Shown here: piece after piece, positions 18,241 through 26,283 of the stretch
How positions within the stretch are numbered: position 1 is the stretch's first letter
Layout: the number at the start of each line of letters is the position of its first letter
Origin: Brachybacterium timonense
GTDB lineage: Bacteria > Actinomycetota > Actinomycetes > Actinomycetales > Dermabacteraceae
DNA: 64,000 nucleotides
Direction of reading: 5' to 3'
NCBI RefSeq assembly: GCF_900258505.1
Contig: NZ_LT984895.1
Location: 2,588,036 to 2,652,035, forward strand
Program-made: the position numbers and the translations under genes
Notes under the pieces: model-generated
Told to the model about the DNA's origin: nothing
Seen by the model: the letters and a program-made list of their open reading frames with translations, nothing else
Databases searched by the model: none

Positions 18241-19925
18241 CGCACACCAGGCGTGCGGGAGGACGGTGAGTCTGCGCTGGAAGATGCCTGCACGACGAGG
18301 ATCTGGCGGCCGGTGTCGGTGGCTGCGAGGGCTGACGGAAGCTCGTTCGGGGTGATGCTGCGGGCGCGTGCGCCGCATGCGGCCGCGAGCTCAGCGATGC
18401 GGGCACCGTGGGGGGTGGTGAAGAAACGTTCGAGCAGGTCGGTGGGGGCCTGGGCATGTTCGAGACCGCTGAAGATGCGTCCACCGCCGTCGTCAACGAC
18501 GATCACCTGCAGGTCTGGTTCCTGCTCGAGCGGGCCGATCAGCAGTCCGGTCGCATCGTGCAGGGCAGTGAGGTCGCCGAGGAGCACGCGGACGCGGCCG
18601 GTCTGATGCCGTAGAGCAAGACCGGTGGCCATCGACAGGGTGCCATCGATCCCAGCGAGGCCCCGGTTCGCGATCACGCGGGCACGGGTGGGCCCGGCGT
18701 GCTGGTCGAGGTCGCGCACGAGTGCGGAGGCGCCGAGCACGAGCAGGTCACCCGCCCCGCTCGCCTCCCACACGTCGAGGGCGGCGCGTGCCTGCCAGGT
18801 GAGTGCGGTGTGGTCCGGCATGGCGTGCTGCTGCGCAAGGGCGGTCCAGGCGTGCACGGCGTTTGCACGGTCACGGGCGGTATCCAGCGGCGCGGGCGTG
18901 GCTGCGGGCACCACGAGGGTGGCGCGACGCGCAGCGTCGTTCCAGCGCAGTGTCGGGTCCACCACGATCTGTTCAACGTCGTCGGCGCCGAGCAGGTCCC
19001 GCATCACGGCACGGGACAGCGTGGGGTGTCCCAGGGTGACTACGCGCTGCGGGCGCAGGGGATGCCCGGGCGTGGTCATCACCGTGTGCAGCGCTGCCGG
19101 GTAGCCGGGGATGAAGGTCGCACCGTGCCGAGCGCCGGAGCTTGGTTCGGCCAGCAGCGGCAGCGAAGCAGCGCGGGCAAACTCCGCGGCCTGCGGCCCT
19201 GCGCCGTCACCGGCGAGGACGACGGTGCGGGCGTCCACCGGGATCTCCACCGGGGCGGGTGATGCGGGCGGGGTTCGCCGCGTGAGGGTGATGCGCTGAG
19301 CATCGTCGGGGCCAACGCGCCCGCCCTGTGGCACGAGCGGGTCGCGGAAGCACAGGTTCAGGTGCGCTGGGCCGGGGTCTTCCCCGGTTGCGGCGGCCAT
19401 GGCGCGGGCGGCGAGGTTCGTGGCCAGACGCAGTTCGACGTCGCTCGCCCGTGGGCCTGTCGGGGCGGGTACGTCCGCGTGGAAACGCACGAAGCGTGTG
19501 AACAGGTCCCGCTGGTCGGTGGTCTGGTTCGCGCCAGCACCGCGCAGCTCAGCTGGCCTGTCCGCGGTGAGCACCACGAGCGGGATGCGGGAGTGGTGCG
19601 CCTCCATCACGGCGGCGAGCAGGTGCGCGGTGGCGGTACCCGAGGTGGTGGCGACAGCGGCGGGACGGCACGGATCGTGGCGGGAGAGCCCAAGCGCGGT
19701 GAAGGCAGCTGCGCGCTCATCGATGCGCACATGTGCATCGAGACTGGTGGCGAGGTCCGGTGCAGCAAGCGCGTAGACGAGCGGGGCGGAGCGGGATCCG
19801 GGGGCCAGCACGATCGAACCGAGCCCGCACGCGGTGAGCGCACGCAGCAGCACGACGGCTTCGTCGACGGCGCCGGAACCGGTGGGGGCGGGCGTCGCGA
19901 TGCGCAGCGGATCGTTCGAGGGCAT
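18237..19925 (-). CDS. menD: 2-succinyl-5-enolpyruvyl-6-hydroxy-3-cyclohexene-1-carboxylate synthase
   Basis: A 562-residue thiamine-diphosphate enzyme that adds a succinic semialdehyde unit from 2-oxoglutarate to isochorismate. The N-terminal ThDP-binding half shows VLAPGSRSAPLVYAL, HVRIDERAAAFTALGL with the catalytic glutamate, TTSGTATAHL and ADRPAELRGAGANQTTDQ; the C-terminal half shows NRGLAGIDGTLSMATG and VLLGDLTALHD with the GDxx cofactor motif. Length is typical. TACCCT 6 nt before the ATG and no Shine-Dalgarno sequence indicate a leaderless start. It overlaps the downstream protease gene by 4 bp. Confidence 0.94.
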   Translation of the reverse strand: MPSNDPLRIATPAPTGSGAVDEAVVLLRALTACGLGSIVLAPGSRSAPLVYALAAPDLATSLDAHVRIDERAAAFTALGLSRHDPCRPAAVATTSGTATAHLLAAVMEAHHSRIPLVVLTADRPAELRGAGANQTTDQRDLFTRFVRFHADVPAPTGPRASDVELRLATNLAARAMAAATGEDPGPAHLNLCFRDPLVPQGGRVGPDDAQRITLTRRTPPASPAPVEIPVDARTVVLAGDGAGPQAAEFARAASLPLLAEPSSGARHGATFIPGYPAALHTVMTTPGHPLRPQRVVTLGHPTLSRAVMRDLLGADDVEQIVVDPTLRWNDAARRATLVVPAATPAPLDTARDRANAVHAWTALAQQHAMPDHTALTWQARAALDVWEASGAGDLLVLGASALVRDLDQHAGPTRARVIANRGLAGIDGTLSMATGLALRHQTGRVRVLLGDLTALHDATGLLIGPLEQEPDLQVIVVDDGGGRIFSGLEHAQAPTDLLERFFTTPHGARIAELAAACGARARSITPNELPSALAATDTGRQILVVQASSSADSPSSRTPGVR

Positions 19926-19931
19926 GCGCTC

Positions 19932-19937
19932 AGGGTA
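19932..19937 (-). promoter_or_regulatory. Leaderless -10 element of menD (TACCCT)
   Basis: TACCCT on the minus strand ends 6 nt before the menD ATG. It lies within the short gap after menC, so menD-htrA probably has its own promoter besides read-through. Confidence 0.5.
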
Positions 19938-19949
19938 GTGGTGGCGCGG

Positions 19950-20927
19950 TCACAGCTGCTCGGCGCAGGCCTCAAGACGCTGCTGCCAGCGCTGCTCGGT
20001 CTCGGGCGTGGCACGGTGGCGTTCCAGTAGGGCGGCATCCGCTGCCGGTCGGGTGACAGGCAGGGCGCCGTCTCGAGTGTGCAGCGGCTGGGTGACCAGG
20101 TCTGCGGTGAGCAGGGAGGCGGTGCCCAGTCCGCAGTCATGCGGCAGGTCCGGGAGGGCTGCGGCCAGGGCGAGCCCGGCACTGAGGCCGATGCTGGTCT
20201 CGAGCGCGGAGGAGACCACTACCGGTAACCCGGCCTGCTCGGCGAGTTCCAGGCAGCGGCGGATCCCGCCGAGCGGCTGTACCTTCATCACCAGCACATC
20301 CGCAGCGTCCGCTCGGGCGACCCGCAGGGGATCCTCGGCGCGTCGCACGGACTCATCGGCGGCGATCGGCACGTCGACGCGGCGTCGGACAGCGGCGAGC
20401 TCCTCGATGGTGGCGCAGGGCTGTTCGACGTATTCGAGGCCGCCCGCGGCGCGCTCCAGCTCGGTGATGGCATGCACGGCCTCGTCGACCTGCCAGGCGG
20501 CGTTCGCGTCGATGCGGATGCGGGCGTCTGGACCCATCGCGTCGCGCACCGCGGCGAGCCGTTCGGCGTCCTGCATGAGGGTGCTGCCGGGATCGGCCAC
20601 TTTCACTTTCGCGGTCCGTGCGGAGCCGACGCGGGCGACCCGGTGGGCAAGCGCCGGGGCGACGACGGGGATGGTGACGTTCACGCGCACCACCTCGCGT
20701 ACAAGCTCGGGACGCGGTGCGGTGGCGTCGGCGAGGGCGGACCGCAGCCAGGCGGCGGACTCCTGGGCGTCGTAGTCCCAGAACGGGGAGAACTCGGCCC
20801 AGCCGGCAGGCCCGTGCAGCAGCAGGCCCTCCCTCTCGGTGATCTGCCGGAAGCGTGCAGCCATCGGAATCGCGTAGGCGTGGATGGCGTCGATGCCCTG
20901 GTCACGGAGCACAGCGGGGATCTGCAT
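19950..20927 (-). CDS. menC: o-Succinylbenzoate synthase
   Basis: A 325-residue enolase-superfamily dehydratase making o-succinylbenzoate. The barrel ligands are recognisable: KVKVAD (catalytic Lys pair), RIDANAAW (metal Asp), YVEQP (metal Glu), AADES (metal Asp) and VLVMKVQPLGG (second catalytic Lys). The SALETSIG motif near the C-terminus is typical of MenC. The ATG at 20927 is chosen because TACCCT lies 6 nt upstream and family similarity begins there; the frame stays open a further 47 codons without similarity. It is the first gene of a menC-menD-htrA run. Confidence 0.9.
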   Translation of the reverse strand: MQIPAVLRDQGIDAIHAYAIPMAARFRQITEREGLLLHGPAGWAEFSPFWDYDAQESAAWLRSALADATAPRPELVREVVRVNVTIPVVAPALAHRVARVGSARTAKVKVADPGSTLMQDAERLAAVRDAMGPDARIRIDANAAWQVDEAVHAITELERAAGGLEYVEQPCATIEELAAVRRRVDVPIAADESVRRAEDPLRVARADAADVLVMKVQPLGGIRRCLELAEQAGLPVVVSSALETSIGLSAGLALAAALPDLPHDCGLGTASLLTADLVTQPLHTRDGALPVTRPAADAALLERHRATPETEQRWQQRLEACAEQL

Positions 20928-20933
20928 GCCTCG

Positions 20934-20939
20934 AGGGTA
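20934..20939 (-). promoter_or_regulatory. Leaderless -10 element of menC (TACCCT)
   Basis: TACCCT on the minus strand ends 6 nt before the menC ATG; only GAGG directly adjacent to the ATG, too close for ribosome binding, is seen otherwise. Confidence 0.5.
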
Positions 20940-21007
20940 CGCGGGGCACCACCAGTCGATCGCGGTGACGCTCGCTCCTACGAAGCTGCACCGACGATGC
21001 CACAGAA

Positions 21008-21030
21008 CCCCGGGGCTCCGCGCCCCCGGG
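21008..21030. repeat. Terminator-like GC hairpin in a divergent intergenic region
   Basis: A 9-bp stem with one mismatch (21008-21016 with 21022-21030) around a 5-nt loop. It sits between the divergent menC and AbiEi genes, where no terminator is expected, so it may be left over from a gene that once ended here or may insulate the inserted segment. Confidence 0.4.
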
Positions 21031-21087
21031 CGTGGCGGAGGCGAGGGGAGTGCAGACGCGACCCACACCGTCTAGCTGGCACATCTA

Positions 21088-21116
21088 TTGCACATACAAG
21101 AACGCAGAGGCACTAT
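21088..21116 (+). promoter_or_regulatory. Promoter of the AbiEi/AbiEii pair
   Basis: TTGCAC (21088-21093), a 17-nt spacer and CACTAT (21111-21116) form the clearest -35/-10 pair in the window. The -10 ends 6 nt before the GTG, so the transcript should begin at the start codon. Confidence 0.6.
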
Positions 21117-21122
21117 GGAGGG

Positions 21123-21734
21123 GTGGCGCTCCTGGATGACTTCGTCGTGGCCCTCGATCTTGCCGCGGGCAATTATGGGCTGGTGACGCGATCGCAGCTC
21201 GTGGCCGAGGGGCTCTCGTCGAGCTCGATTGCACGCCTGGCCGACAGGCGGCGTGCTCTTGTTCCGCTCGGGGGTGGCCTGTACGTCGTCCCCGCCCTGG
21301 AGGATCTGCGGTTCGGCCACATGCGGGCGGCGCTGCAACGCACGGATCCACAGCGGTGGCTCGAGCAGATCGCGGCCGATCCTCTCGGCGCGGACTCCGG
21401 GGTGCTGAGCCATCACGCCGCTGCCGAGCTGCACGGTGCTCCGGATCTCCCCGAGGAGGTCCACGTGACGGTCCCGCGCCGTCGGCGCCTCTCGCGGCTC
21501 ATCGCCCACACTGCGCAGCTCGCCCCCGAGGACGTCGTCATCATCGAGGGCATGCCCGTAACGTCGGTGGAGCGCACGACCCATGACCTGGGACGCTGGC
21601 CGATGGACGGTGAGCATCGATCGCGGTGGGTCGAGTACGCCCTCGACGAGGGGCTGCTGACGCCCAGCACAGCGCGCGAGCTGCTGGGCCCCTCAGCCGA
21701 AGACACCCTGATGTACCTGCCCGGAGCAGCGTAA
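21123..21734 (+). CDS. AbiEi-like antitoxin (type IV toxin-antitoxin)
   Basis: A 203-residue protein with the AbiEi N-terminal winged-helix pattern at residues 1-60: YGLVTRSQLVAEGLSSSSI followed by RALVPLGGGLYVVP. The middle contains LSHHAAAELHG and HVTVPRRRR, both common in this family. AbiEi represses its own operon and counters the AbiEii nucleotidyltransferase. The GTG at 21123 is supported by a promoter whose -10 lies 6 nt upstream; a GGAGG adjacent to the GTG is too close to be a ribosome site. The toxin gene starts 1 bp after this stop. It is the first gene of an accessory segment between menC and menB. Confidence 0.8.
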   Translation: MALLDDFVVALDLAAGNYGLVTRSQLVAEGLSSSSIARLADRRRALVPLGGGLYVVPALEDLRFGHMRAALQRTDPQRWLEQIAADPLGADSGVLSHHAAAELHGAPDLPEEVHVTVPRRRRLSRLIAHTAQLAPEDVVIIEGMPVTSVERTTHDLGRWPMDGEHRSRWVEYALDEGLLTPSTARELLGPSAEDTLMYLPGAA

Positions 21735-21735
21735 G

Positions 21736-22758
21736 GTGGCCTACTCGACCTCGCGTGGCCTGGCCAGCGCCATCCAGGAGAGCGCCCGGGGAGGCGGCGG
21801 GCAGAGCGCGATGACCGAATTCTTCGCCCAGCGCCTCATCGCCCGGCTCGCGACCGCCTACCCCGACCAGTGGATTCTCAAGGGCGGCCACGCGATGCTC
21901 GCCCGGCTCCCGGACGTCGCACGCACGACCCGGGACATCGACGCAGCCTTCGCTGCCTCTTCGCGGGAGACCGCGATCGCGGAGCTCGAGCAGGCGGCGC
22001 AGACCGCACCGGAGGATCCGGACTTCCTCGAGTTCGAGCTGGTGAAGTCCAAGCCTGGCCACGTCGAGGACCTCGCCTCCCTCTCCTTCCAGGCTCGGTT
22101 CGGCGGCAAGGTGCATGGGAACGTGAAGCTGGACGTGCAGGTCGTCCACGACCGCCAGGAGCTCGGAGAGCTGGTGCCACTGGGCCGAAGAGTGGACCCC
22201 CCGAAACAGGGAGGGTGGCCGGAGCGGGTCCGTGTGATCCCGGTGGCCGATCACATGGCGGAGAAGCTCGTCGCCCTCTACAGCGTCCACAACGGGCGTC
22301 CCTCGAGCCGGGAGCGCGACGTCGTCGACCTCGCACTTCTAGCCCACTACGCACCACCCGAGCCCGGTGCTCTTGAGCCGGCGCTTGACCGGGCGCTGTC
22401 CCGACCGACGGTGCCCTCGGCCACCGTCGAGCTCCCGCCGCGGTTCGTCGTCCCGGACCGACTCCGGCCAGCCTTCGAGCGCGATGCCCAGGGCCTGTCG
22501 TGGGAGACGTCGATGCGTGAGATCGCCGCGGTCACGGATCCAGCACTCCAAGGTCATGCGGGCCCGGGGCCTCGCAGCTCATCTGGCGCAGAACAGCCCA
22601 CCGAGCCGGTGCGCAAGGCTGCCACCGGACCAGGTGAGGGGGACGCCGTCGAGGGTGCGCCCGGAGCCGTGTACGTGCGTCCACACACTCGCGGCGGTCA
22701 CCAAGTACCTGGGTACTGGCGCGCAGCCCCGGGTGACAGCTCGGCCGAGCCGGACTGA
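21736..22758 (+). CDS. AbiEii/AbiGii-family nucleotidyltransferase toxin
   Basis: A 340-residue protein whose first 250 residues match the AbiEii family: ILKGGHAMLARL is the nucleotidyltransferase GG motif, and TTRDIDAAF supplies the metal-binding D-x-D. The later motifs HGNVKLDVQVVHD and VADHMAEKLVALYSVHNGRPSSRERDVVDLALL complete the fold. AbiEii-type toxins modify nucleic acids, for example tRNA 3' ends, and can stop phage growth. After about residue 265 the sequence becomes Gly/Pro/Arg rich and unlike the usual C-terminus, so a frameshift or replaced tail is possible. The GTG lies 1 bp after the AbiEi stop with only AAGG upstream. Confidence 0.78.
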   Translation: MAYSTSRGLASAIQESARGGGGQSAMTEFFAQRLIARLATAYPDQWILKGGHAMLARLPDVARTTRDIDAAFAASSRETAIAELEQAAQTAPEDPDFLEFELVKSKPGHVEDLASLSFQARFGGKVHGNVKLDVQVVHDRQELGELVPLGRRVDPPKQGGWPERVRVIPVADHMAEKLVALYSVHNGRPSSRERDVVDLALLAHYAPPEPGALEPALDRALSRPTVPSATVELPPRFVVPDRLRPAFERDAQGLSWETSMREIAAVTDPALQGHAGPGPRSSSGAEQPTEPVRKAATGPGEGDAVEGAPGAVYVRPHTRGGHQVPGYWRAAPGDSSAEPD

Positions 22759-22873
22759 GACCCCCATAGTTCTTCGCGGTCGCGTCGGCGTGTGATCGGC
22801 ACGAGGGGGCACATCCGCCACGCGGTGATACATCCATCCAAGGTGTTTCATTGCGTGCATGAGGAGCGCGATC

Positions 22874-23452
22874 GTGGATCCAGCTGAGGAACTCGCGCGA
22901 GCACTGCATCGCCGAGGGGACCCGATGAGCGCCCGCGCGTTCCTCGAGGTGCTCCAGGAGGCTGCGGGAGGATCCTCGGCGCCCCTCACGGCGGGCGAGC
23001 GGAAGTTCCTGCTCAGCCACGCGGGGATGAGCGAGGAGGACCTGAGCGAGCAGGGTCGTGCGGCGCCCCGTCTGGAGCTCGCCCGCGACCGGTTCGCGCT
23101 CGATGCTGCGGCACTGGAGGGTGCGTTGTTAACGAGCGAGGTCGCTGCTCTCCTCGGGCGCGCCGAGGCCAACGTGCGCCGGTCCCGCCTCTCAGGCGAT
23201 CTCTACGCACCGAACCCCGGTGATCCGGCTGGGCTGCAGTTCCCGCGCTGGCAGTTCACCTCTGCTGGGGGTGCGGTGCCGGGACTGCGCCGGATCATCC
23301 CCGCGTTCCCGGATACCCACCCGCTGGTGGTCGCCCGGTTCATGACACAGCCCCACGACGACCTGGACGGCATGAGCCCGGTCGAGTGGCTGGCTAGTGA
23401 CGGCCCGGTGGACCCGGTCATGGCTCTGGTCGAGTACCTGGGGTACGTGTGA
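22874..23452 (+). CDS. Antitoxin of the RES/Xre (MbcA-like) type
   Basis: A 192-residue protein ending in a segment typical of antitoxins paired with RES-domain toxins (LDGMSPVEWLASDGPVDPV), preceded by a putative helix-turn-helix (TSEVAALLGRAEANVRRSRL, about residues 85-104). Such proteins bind and neutralise a NAD-consuming RES toxin and repress the operon. The GTG at 22874 is preferred over the ATG at 22859 because GAGGAG (22861-22866) is 7 nt upstream of it. The stop overlaps the next frame by GTGA. Family assignment is from motif recognition and is moderately sure. Confidence 0.65.
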   Translation: MDPAEELARALHRRGDPMSARAFLEVLQEAAGGSSAPLTAGERKFLLSHAGMSEEDLSEQGRAAPRLELARDRFALDAAALEGALLTSEVAALLGRAEANVRRSRLSGDLYAPNPGDPAGLQFPRWQFTSAGGAVPGLRRIIPAFPDTHPLVVARFMTQPHDDLDGMSPVEWLASDGPVDPVMALVEYLGYV

Positions 23453-23938
23453 GCCGCTCGCTCCCGAAGGCTCCCCGCGCCCCGAAGGCCCCGCTGCGAC
23501 TCGACCCGCATGACGTCATCGCCTGGTCGGCGCCGCTCTGGAGTATCCATGCGATCGCTGGAGCGCACCCGGTCGCCTGGAACGAGCTGCGCGCCTTCGG
23601 ACCGGTCTCGACATGACGGTGGGATCCCCATCCGGAGCCGCGCCAGCTGCACAACGCGGCCGGGTCCCCATTCCGGGGGCTGACGCCAGCGGTCGCCTAC
23701 ACGGCGGCGAATCCCGACACCGCGTTCGTCGAGGTGTCCCAGAACGGCATCATCACCCTGTCCCCCGACCGAGCCCTGACCGCCTGGGAGCCCGGCGGGC
23801 CCCGTCATCGTCCTGTTCCCCGCAGCCAAACGCCACTTCCCGGCAGCGCCGGCATTCACACGGGGCCTGGACCACCCCGACGTCGCAACCCTCGCCCGCC
23901 GCGCGGGCCACCGATTCGACTGGCCCGTGCACCTGTAG
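23449..23938 (+). pseudogene. Broken RES-domain-like toxin gene
   Basis: Starting with a GTG that overlaps the antitoxin stop, the frame encodes 55 codons with RES-like features (APLWSIHAIAG, LRAFGP), then meets TGA at 23614-23616. The same frame continues directly with RWDPHPEPR and AYTAANPDTAFVEVSQNG, as a RES domain should, up to TAWEP near 23791. There the sense appears to move one frame (PVIVLFPAAKRHFPAAP) and stops at 23936-23938. One nonsense change plus one probable frameshift leave no complete toxin. The second half is a weaker match, so its assignment is tentative. Confidence 0.6.
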
Positions 23939-24107
23939 TCCACGAGATACTCCGCGCTCGCGCGACGCTGATACACAGCACGTTCTGATCCTGCGCTACT
24001 TCCCCATGGTCGACGGGCAGGCACCGGTCACATCGCGGGTGGCGATGGACTCGATCCTCAGGGTGGCGACCCCGTGGACGGTGCGTGCGGGCAACGGGTT
24101 CTCCCCC

Positions 24108-24629
24108 TTATCCACGGTCCGCCGGCACCGGACACTCATTCTGTTGAGTCAAGCCGTATACAAACGCCGCGAGATACATGACGATGACAACCCCTGTGAC
24201 CACCCAGGCAGCGGTCGCATGCCTCTCCCGCCCGCGCAGCGGAAGCCCATCGTCACCCCGAGTGGACCCCGACACATGCAAAATCTGGTCGATGACCCCC
24301 CAGAACCCCCCCCCGCCACACGTGACAAGCTTGACCACTCCCAAGACCGTGTGGCCTAGATAGAATCGATCAGCGCCACATAAGCCAAGGAAAAGCGCAA
24401 GAAGCCACGTCGCCACGAATGATTTCTGTGACACTCGGCCCGCAGCGCCGATCGAAGCGTCGGCGGGCGTCGATTGGTCATCCCGCGCACCGTACGAAGA
24501 TCCGGCCGACGGATGCCCCCCGGTCTCTCCAGTCGGGGCCCGCCCGCCCCACTCTTCGGCAGGCTGACCTCCGTGCCCACAAGGCTCTTCTGCCTCGCCG
24601 CCGGAATGGTGCGAACGTCCTTCGGTCAT
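24108..24629 (-). CDS. TM2-domain membrane protein
   Basis: A 173-residue protein with a polar, Gly/Ser-rich N-terminus of about 65 residues, then a TM2 domain (about 68-118): TWLLALFLGLCGADRFYLGH, a GVVKLVT helix start, a glycine turn and FWGVIDQIL. A third helix (AAWVVTGVVIVMYLAAFVYG) follows near residues 142-162. TM2 proteins are small membrane proteins of mostly unknown function. The ATG has GGGAG 6-7 nt upstream. The glycine turn is encoded by a run of nine G (24306-24314 on this strand), which could allow length switching. It lies in the accessory segment, opposite in direction to its neighbours. Confidence 0.8.
   Translation of the reverse strand: MTEGRSHHSGGEAEEPCGHGGQPAEEWGGRAPTGETGGHPSAGSSYGARDDQSTPADASIGAAGRVSQKSFVATWLLALFLGLCGADRFYLGHTVLGVVKLVTCGGGGFWGVIDQILHVSGSTRGDDGLPLRGRERHATAAWVVTGVVIVMYLAAFVYGLTQQNECPVPADRG
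24306..24314 (-). repeat. G9 homopolymer inside the TM2 coding sequence
   Basis: Nine consecutive C on the plus strand read as G9 in the gene, encoding the glycine turn between the two TM2 helices. A gain or loss of one base would truncate the protein. Confidence 0.7.
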
Positions 24630-24982
24630 CGTGACTCCCGAGGTCCAGGCCTACCAAGCACGCCCGCAGCATCAGGGGCGTAGCGCCGTCTCATGGATTG
24701 TTCCGTTCCCTGACGTCGCCTGTGCAAATATACCCATGCTACGTACATCGGGCAGCCCGGTTCTCTCTCATCGGCCACATTCATGAGATCGGAACAGCCC
24801 AAAGCCGAACGAGAAGAGTTTCTGCTGGCGCAGGGCCGAGGCACCCGCCGTCGATGCACCATCGTGGAACATGCACCGCTGCGGCATCTCGCATGCGCCA
24901 CGGGACCGTACGGGGCGTCATCACCATAGGCGAGGCCGTCGTCGGCACCGGCGTTCTGTTCGCACAACGATGGGAAAACGCT
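24630..24982. other. 353-bp intergenic region without a recognised gene
   Basis: Between the TM2 start and the acetyltransferase fragment. It is noticeably less GC-rich around 24715-24800 and must hold the TM2 promoter. A frame open on the plus strand through much of it shows no recognisable protein sequence. I see no RNA gene or repeat. Confidence 0.4.
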
Positions 24983-25306
24983 ATGAGTTCTGCTGTTCAT
25001 CTGCGCGCTGTCACCGTGGACGATGCGCCCGCAGTGCTGGACGTTTTCTCATCGCATCCCGATATGGAGCGCCAGGGCCGCGTCACCACGCTCGCCGAAG
25101 CACAGGCCCTGACCGCGCGGCTGTGCGGTGACGGGCAGCGTGCTGTCGCGATCTGCAATGCCACAGATCATCTGCTCGGCGTCGTCGCGCTCACGATCGA
25201 TGCCGAGAACCGCAACGCCTGGTTCTTCTACTGGTTGCACGCCGCGCACCGCGGACGTGGTCTCACCTCGCGGGCTGCAGCGACCGTCGCGGCTACCGTG
25301 GAGCCC
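24983..25306 (+). pseudogene. Truncated GNAT-family acetyltransferase, in frame with menB
   Basis: Encodes the first ~105 residues of a GNAT N-acetyltransferase of the RimJ/RimL kind: VHLRAVTVDDAPAVLDVFSS, then LLGVVALTIDAENRNAWFFY and the acetyl-CoA loop HRGRGLTSRAAATVA. The expected C-terminal half (about 60-80 residues including the NxxS region) is missing. Instead the frame passes without a stop through the menB promoter region into the menB ATG. A deletion that removed the 3' half of the gene explains this best. Translation from 24983 would give a 432-residue GNAT-MenB hybrid. Ribosome site weak (GGGAAA). Confidence 0.65.
25294..25299 (+). promoter_or_regulatory. Leaderless -10 element of menB (TACCGT)
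   Basis: TACCGT ends 7 nt before the menB ATG and overlaps the end of the truncated acetyltransferase frame. It supports independent expression of MenB. Confidence 0.5.
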
Positions 25307-26281
25307 ATGACATCCTCCGCTCCCCTGCCCCGCCAGGTCTCCGATACCTTCGACCCGTCGCGCTGGCGCGACATCGACGAGCGAGAGCTGGGCGGCGCTG
25401 CCTTCACCGACATCACCTACCACCGTGCTGTCGAGCGCGATGACGCGGGCGCGATCGTGCGCGACCTGCCCTGCGTGCGCATCGCCTTCGACCGGCCCGA
25501 GGTGCGCAATGCGTTCCGGCCGCACACCGTGGATGAGCTGTACCGCGCCCTGGATCATGCCCGGTTGGACACCGGTGTGGGCGTGATCCTGCTGACCGGC
25601 AACGGCCCCTCCCCCAAGGACGGCGGCCACTCCTTCTGCTCCGGCGGTGACCAACGGATCCGCGGCCGTTCCGGCTACGAGTACGCCGAGGAGGAGGACT
25701 CAGCGACCGCCCGCGCCGGATCCGCAGGCCGTCTGCACATCCTCGAGGTGCAGCGGCTCATGCGCACCATGGGCAAGGTGACGATCGCCCTAGTGAATGG
25801 CTGGGCGGCAGGCGGGGGCCACTCCCTGCACGTCGTCGCGGATCTGTCCATCGCCTCCCGTGAGCACGCCCGTTTCAAGCAGACCGACGCGAACGTCGGT
25901 TCCTTCGACGGCGGCTACGGCTCCGCGTACCTCGCCAAGCAGGTGGGTCAGAAGCGGGCCCGCGAGATCTTCTTCCTTGCCGAGGAGTACTCCGCGCAGG
26001 ACGCCTACGACTGGGGCGCCGTGAACCGGGTGGTGGATCACGCCGAGATCGAGAACGAGGGCCTGCGCATGGCCTCCGTCATCGCCACCAAGTCGCCGCA
26101 GGCGATCCGCATGTTGAAGTTCGCCTTCAACCTCGCTGACGACGGGCTCATGGGCCAGCAGGTTTTCGCCGGCGAAGCAACGCGCCTGGCGTACATGACG
26201 GACGAGGCCGTCGAGGGCCGCGACGCATTCCTGGGCAAGCGCGCCCCGGACTGGTCTCGCTTCCCCCATCCGCAGGGCTGA
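25307..26281 (+). CDS. menB: 1,4-Dihydroxy-2-naphthoyl-CoA synthase
   Basis: A 324-residue crotonase-fold enzyme that cyclises o-succinylbenzoyl-CoA. Landmarks are FDRPEVRNAFRPHTVDEL, ILLTGNGPSPKDGGHSFCSG with the GGDQRIRG oxyanion loop, VNGWAAGGGHSLHVVADL, the TDANVGSFDGGYGSAYLA segment with the catalytic Asp/Tyr region typical of MenB, and the terminal FLGKRAPDWSRFPHPQG. The ATG at 25307 gives the usual actinobacterial length and has a -10 element 7 nt upstream. The frame is open upstream into an acetyltransferase fragment. menE follows after 2 bp. Confidence 0.94.
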   Translation: MTSSAPLPRQVSDTFDPSRWRDIDERELGGAAFTDITYHRAVERDDAGAIVRDLPCVRIAFDRPEVRNAFRPHTVDELYRALDHARLDTGVGVILLTGNGPSPKDGGHSFCSGGDQRIRGRSGYEYAEEEDSATARAGSAGRLHILEVQRLMRTMGKVTIALVNGWAAGGGHSLHVVADLSIASREHARFKQTDANVGSFDGGYGSAYLAKQVGQKRAREIFFLAEEYSAQDAYDWGAVNRVVDHAEIENEGLRMASVIATKSPQAIRMLKFAFNLADDGLMGQQVFAGEATRLAYMTDEAVEGRDAFLGKRAPDWSRFPHPQG

Positions 26282-26283
26282 GT

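Noticed and set aside
23614..23616. In-frame TGA in the RES-like gene read as selenocysteine
   Set aside because: No hairpin of the bacterial SECIS type is evident after it, a second lesion follows downstream, and the family is not known to use selenocysteine.
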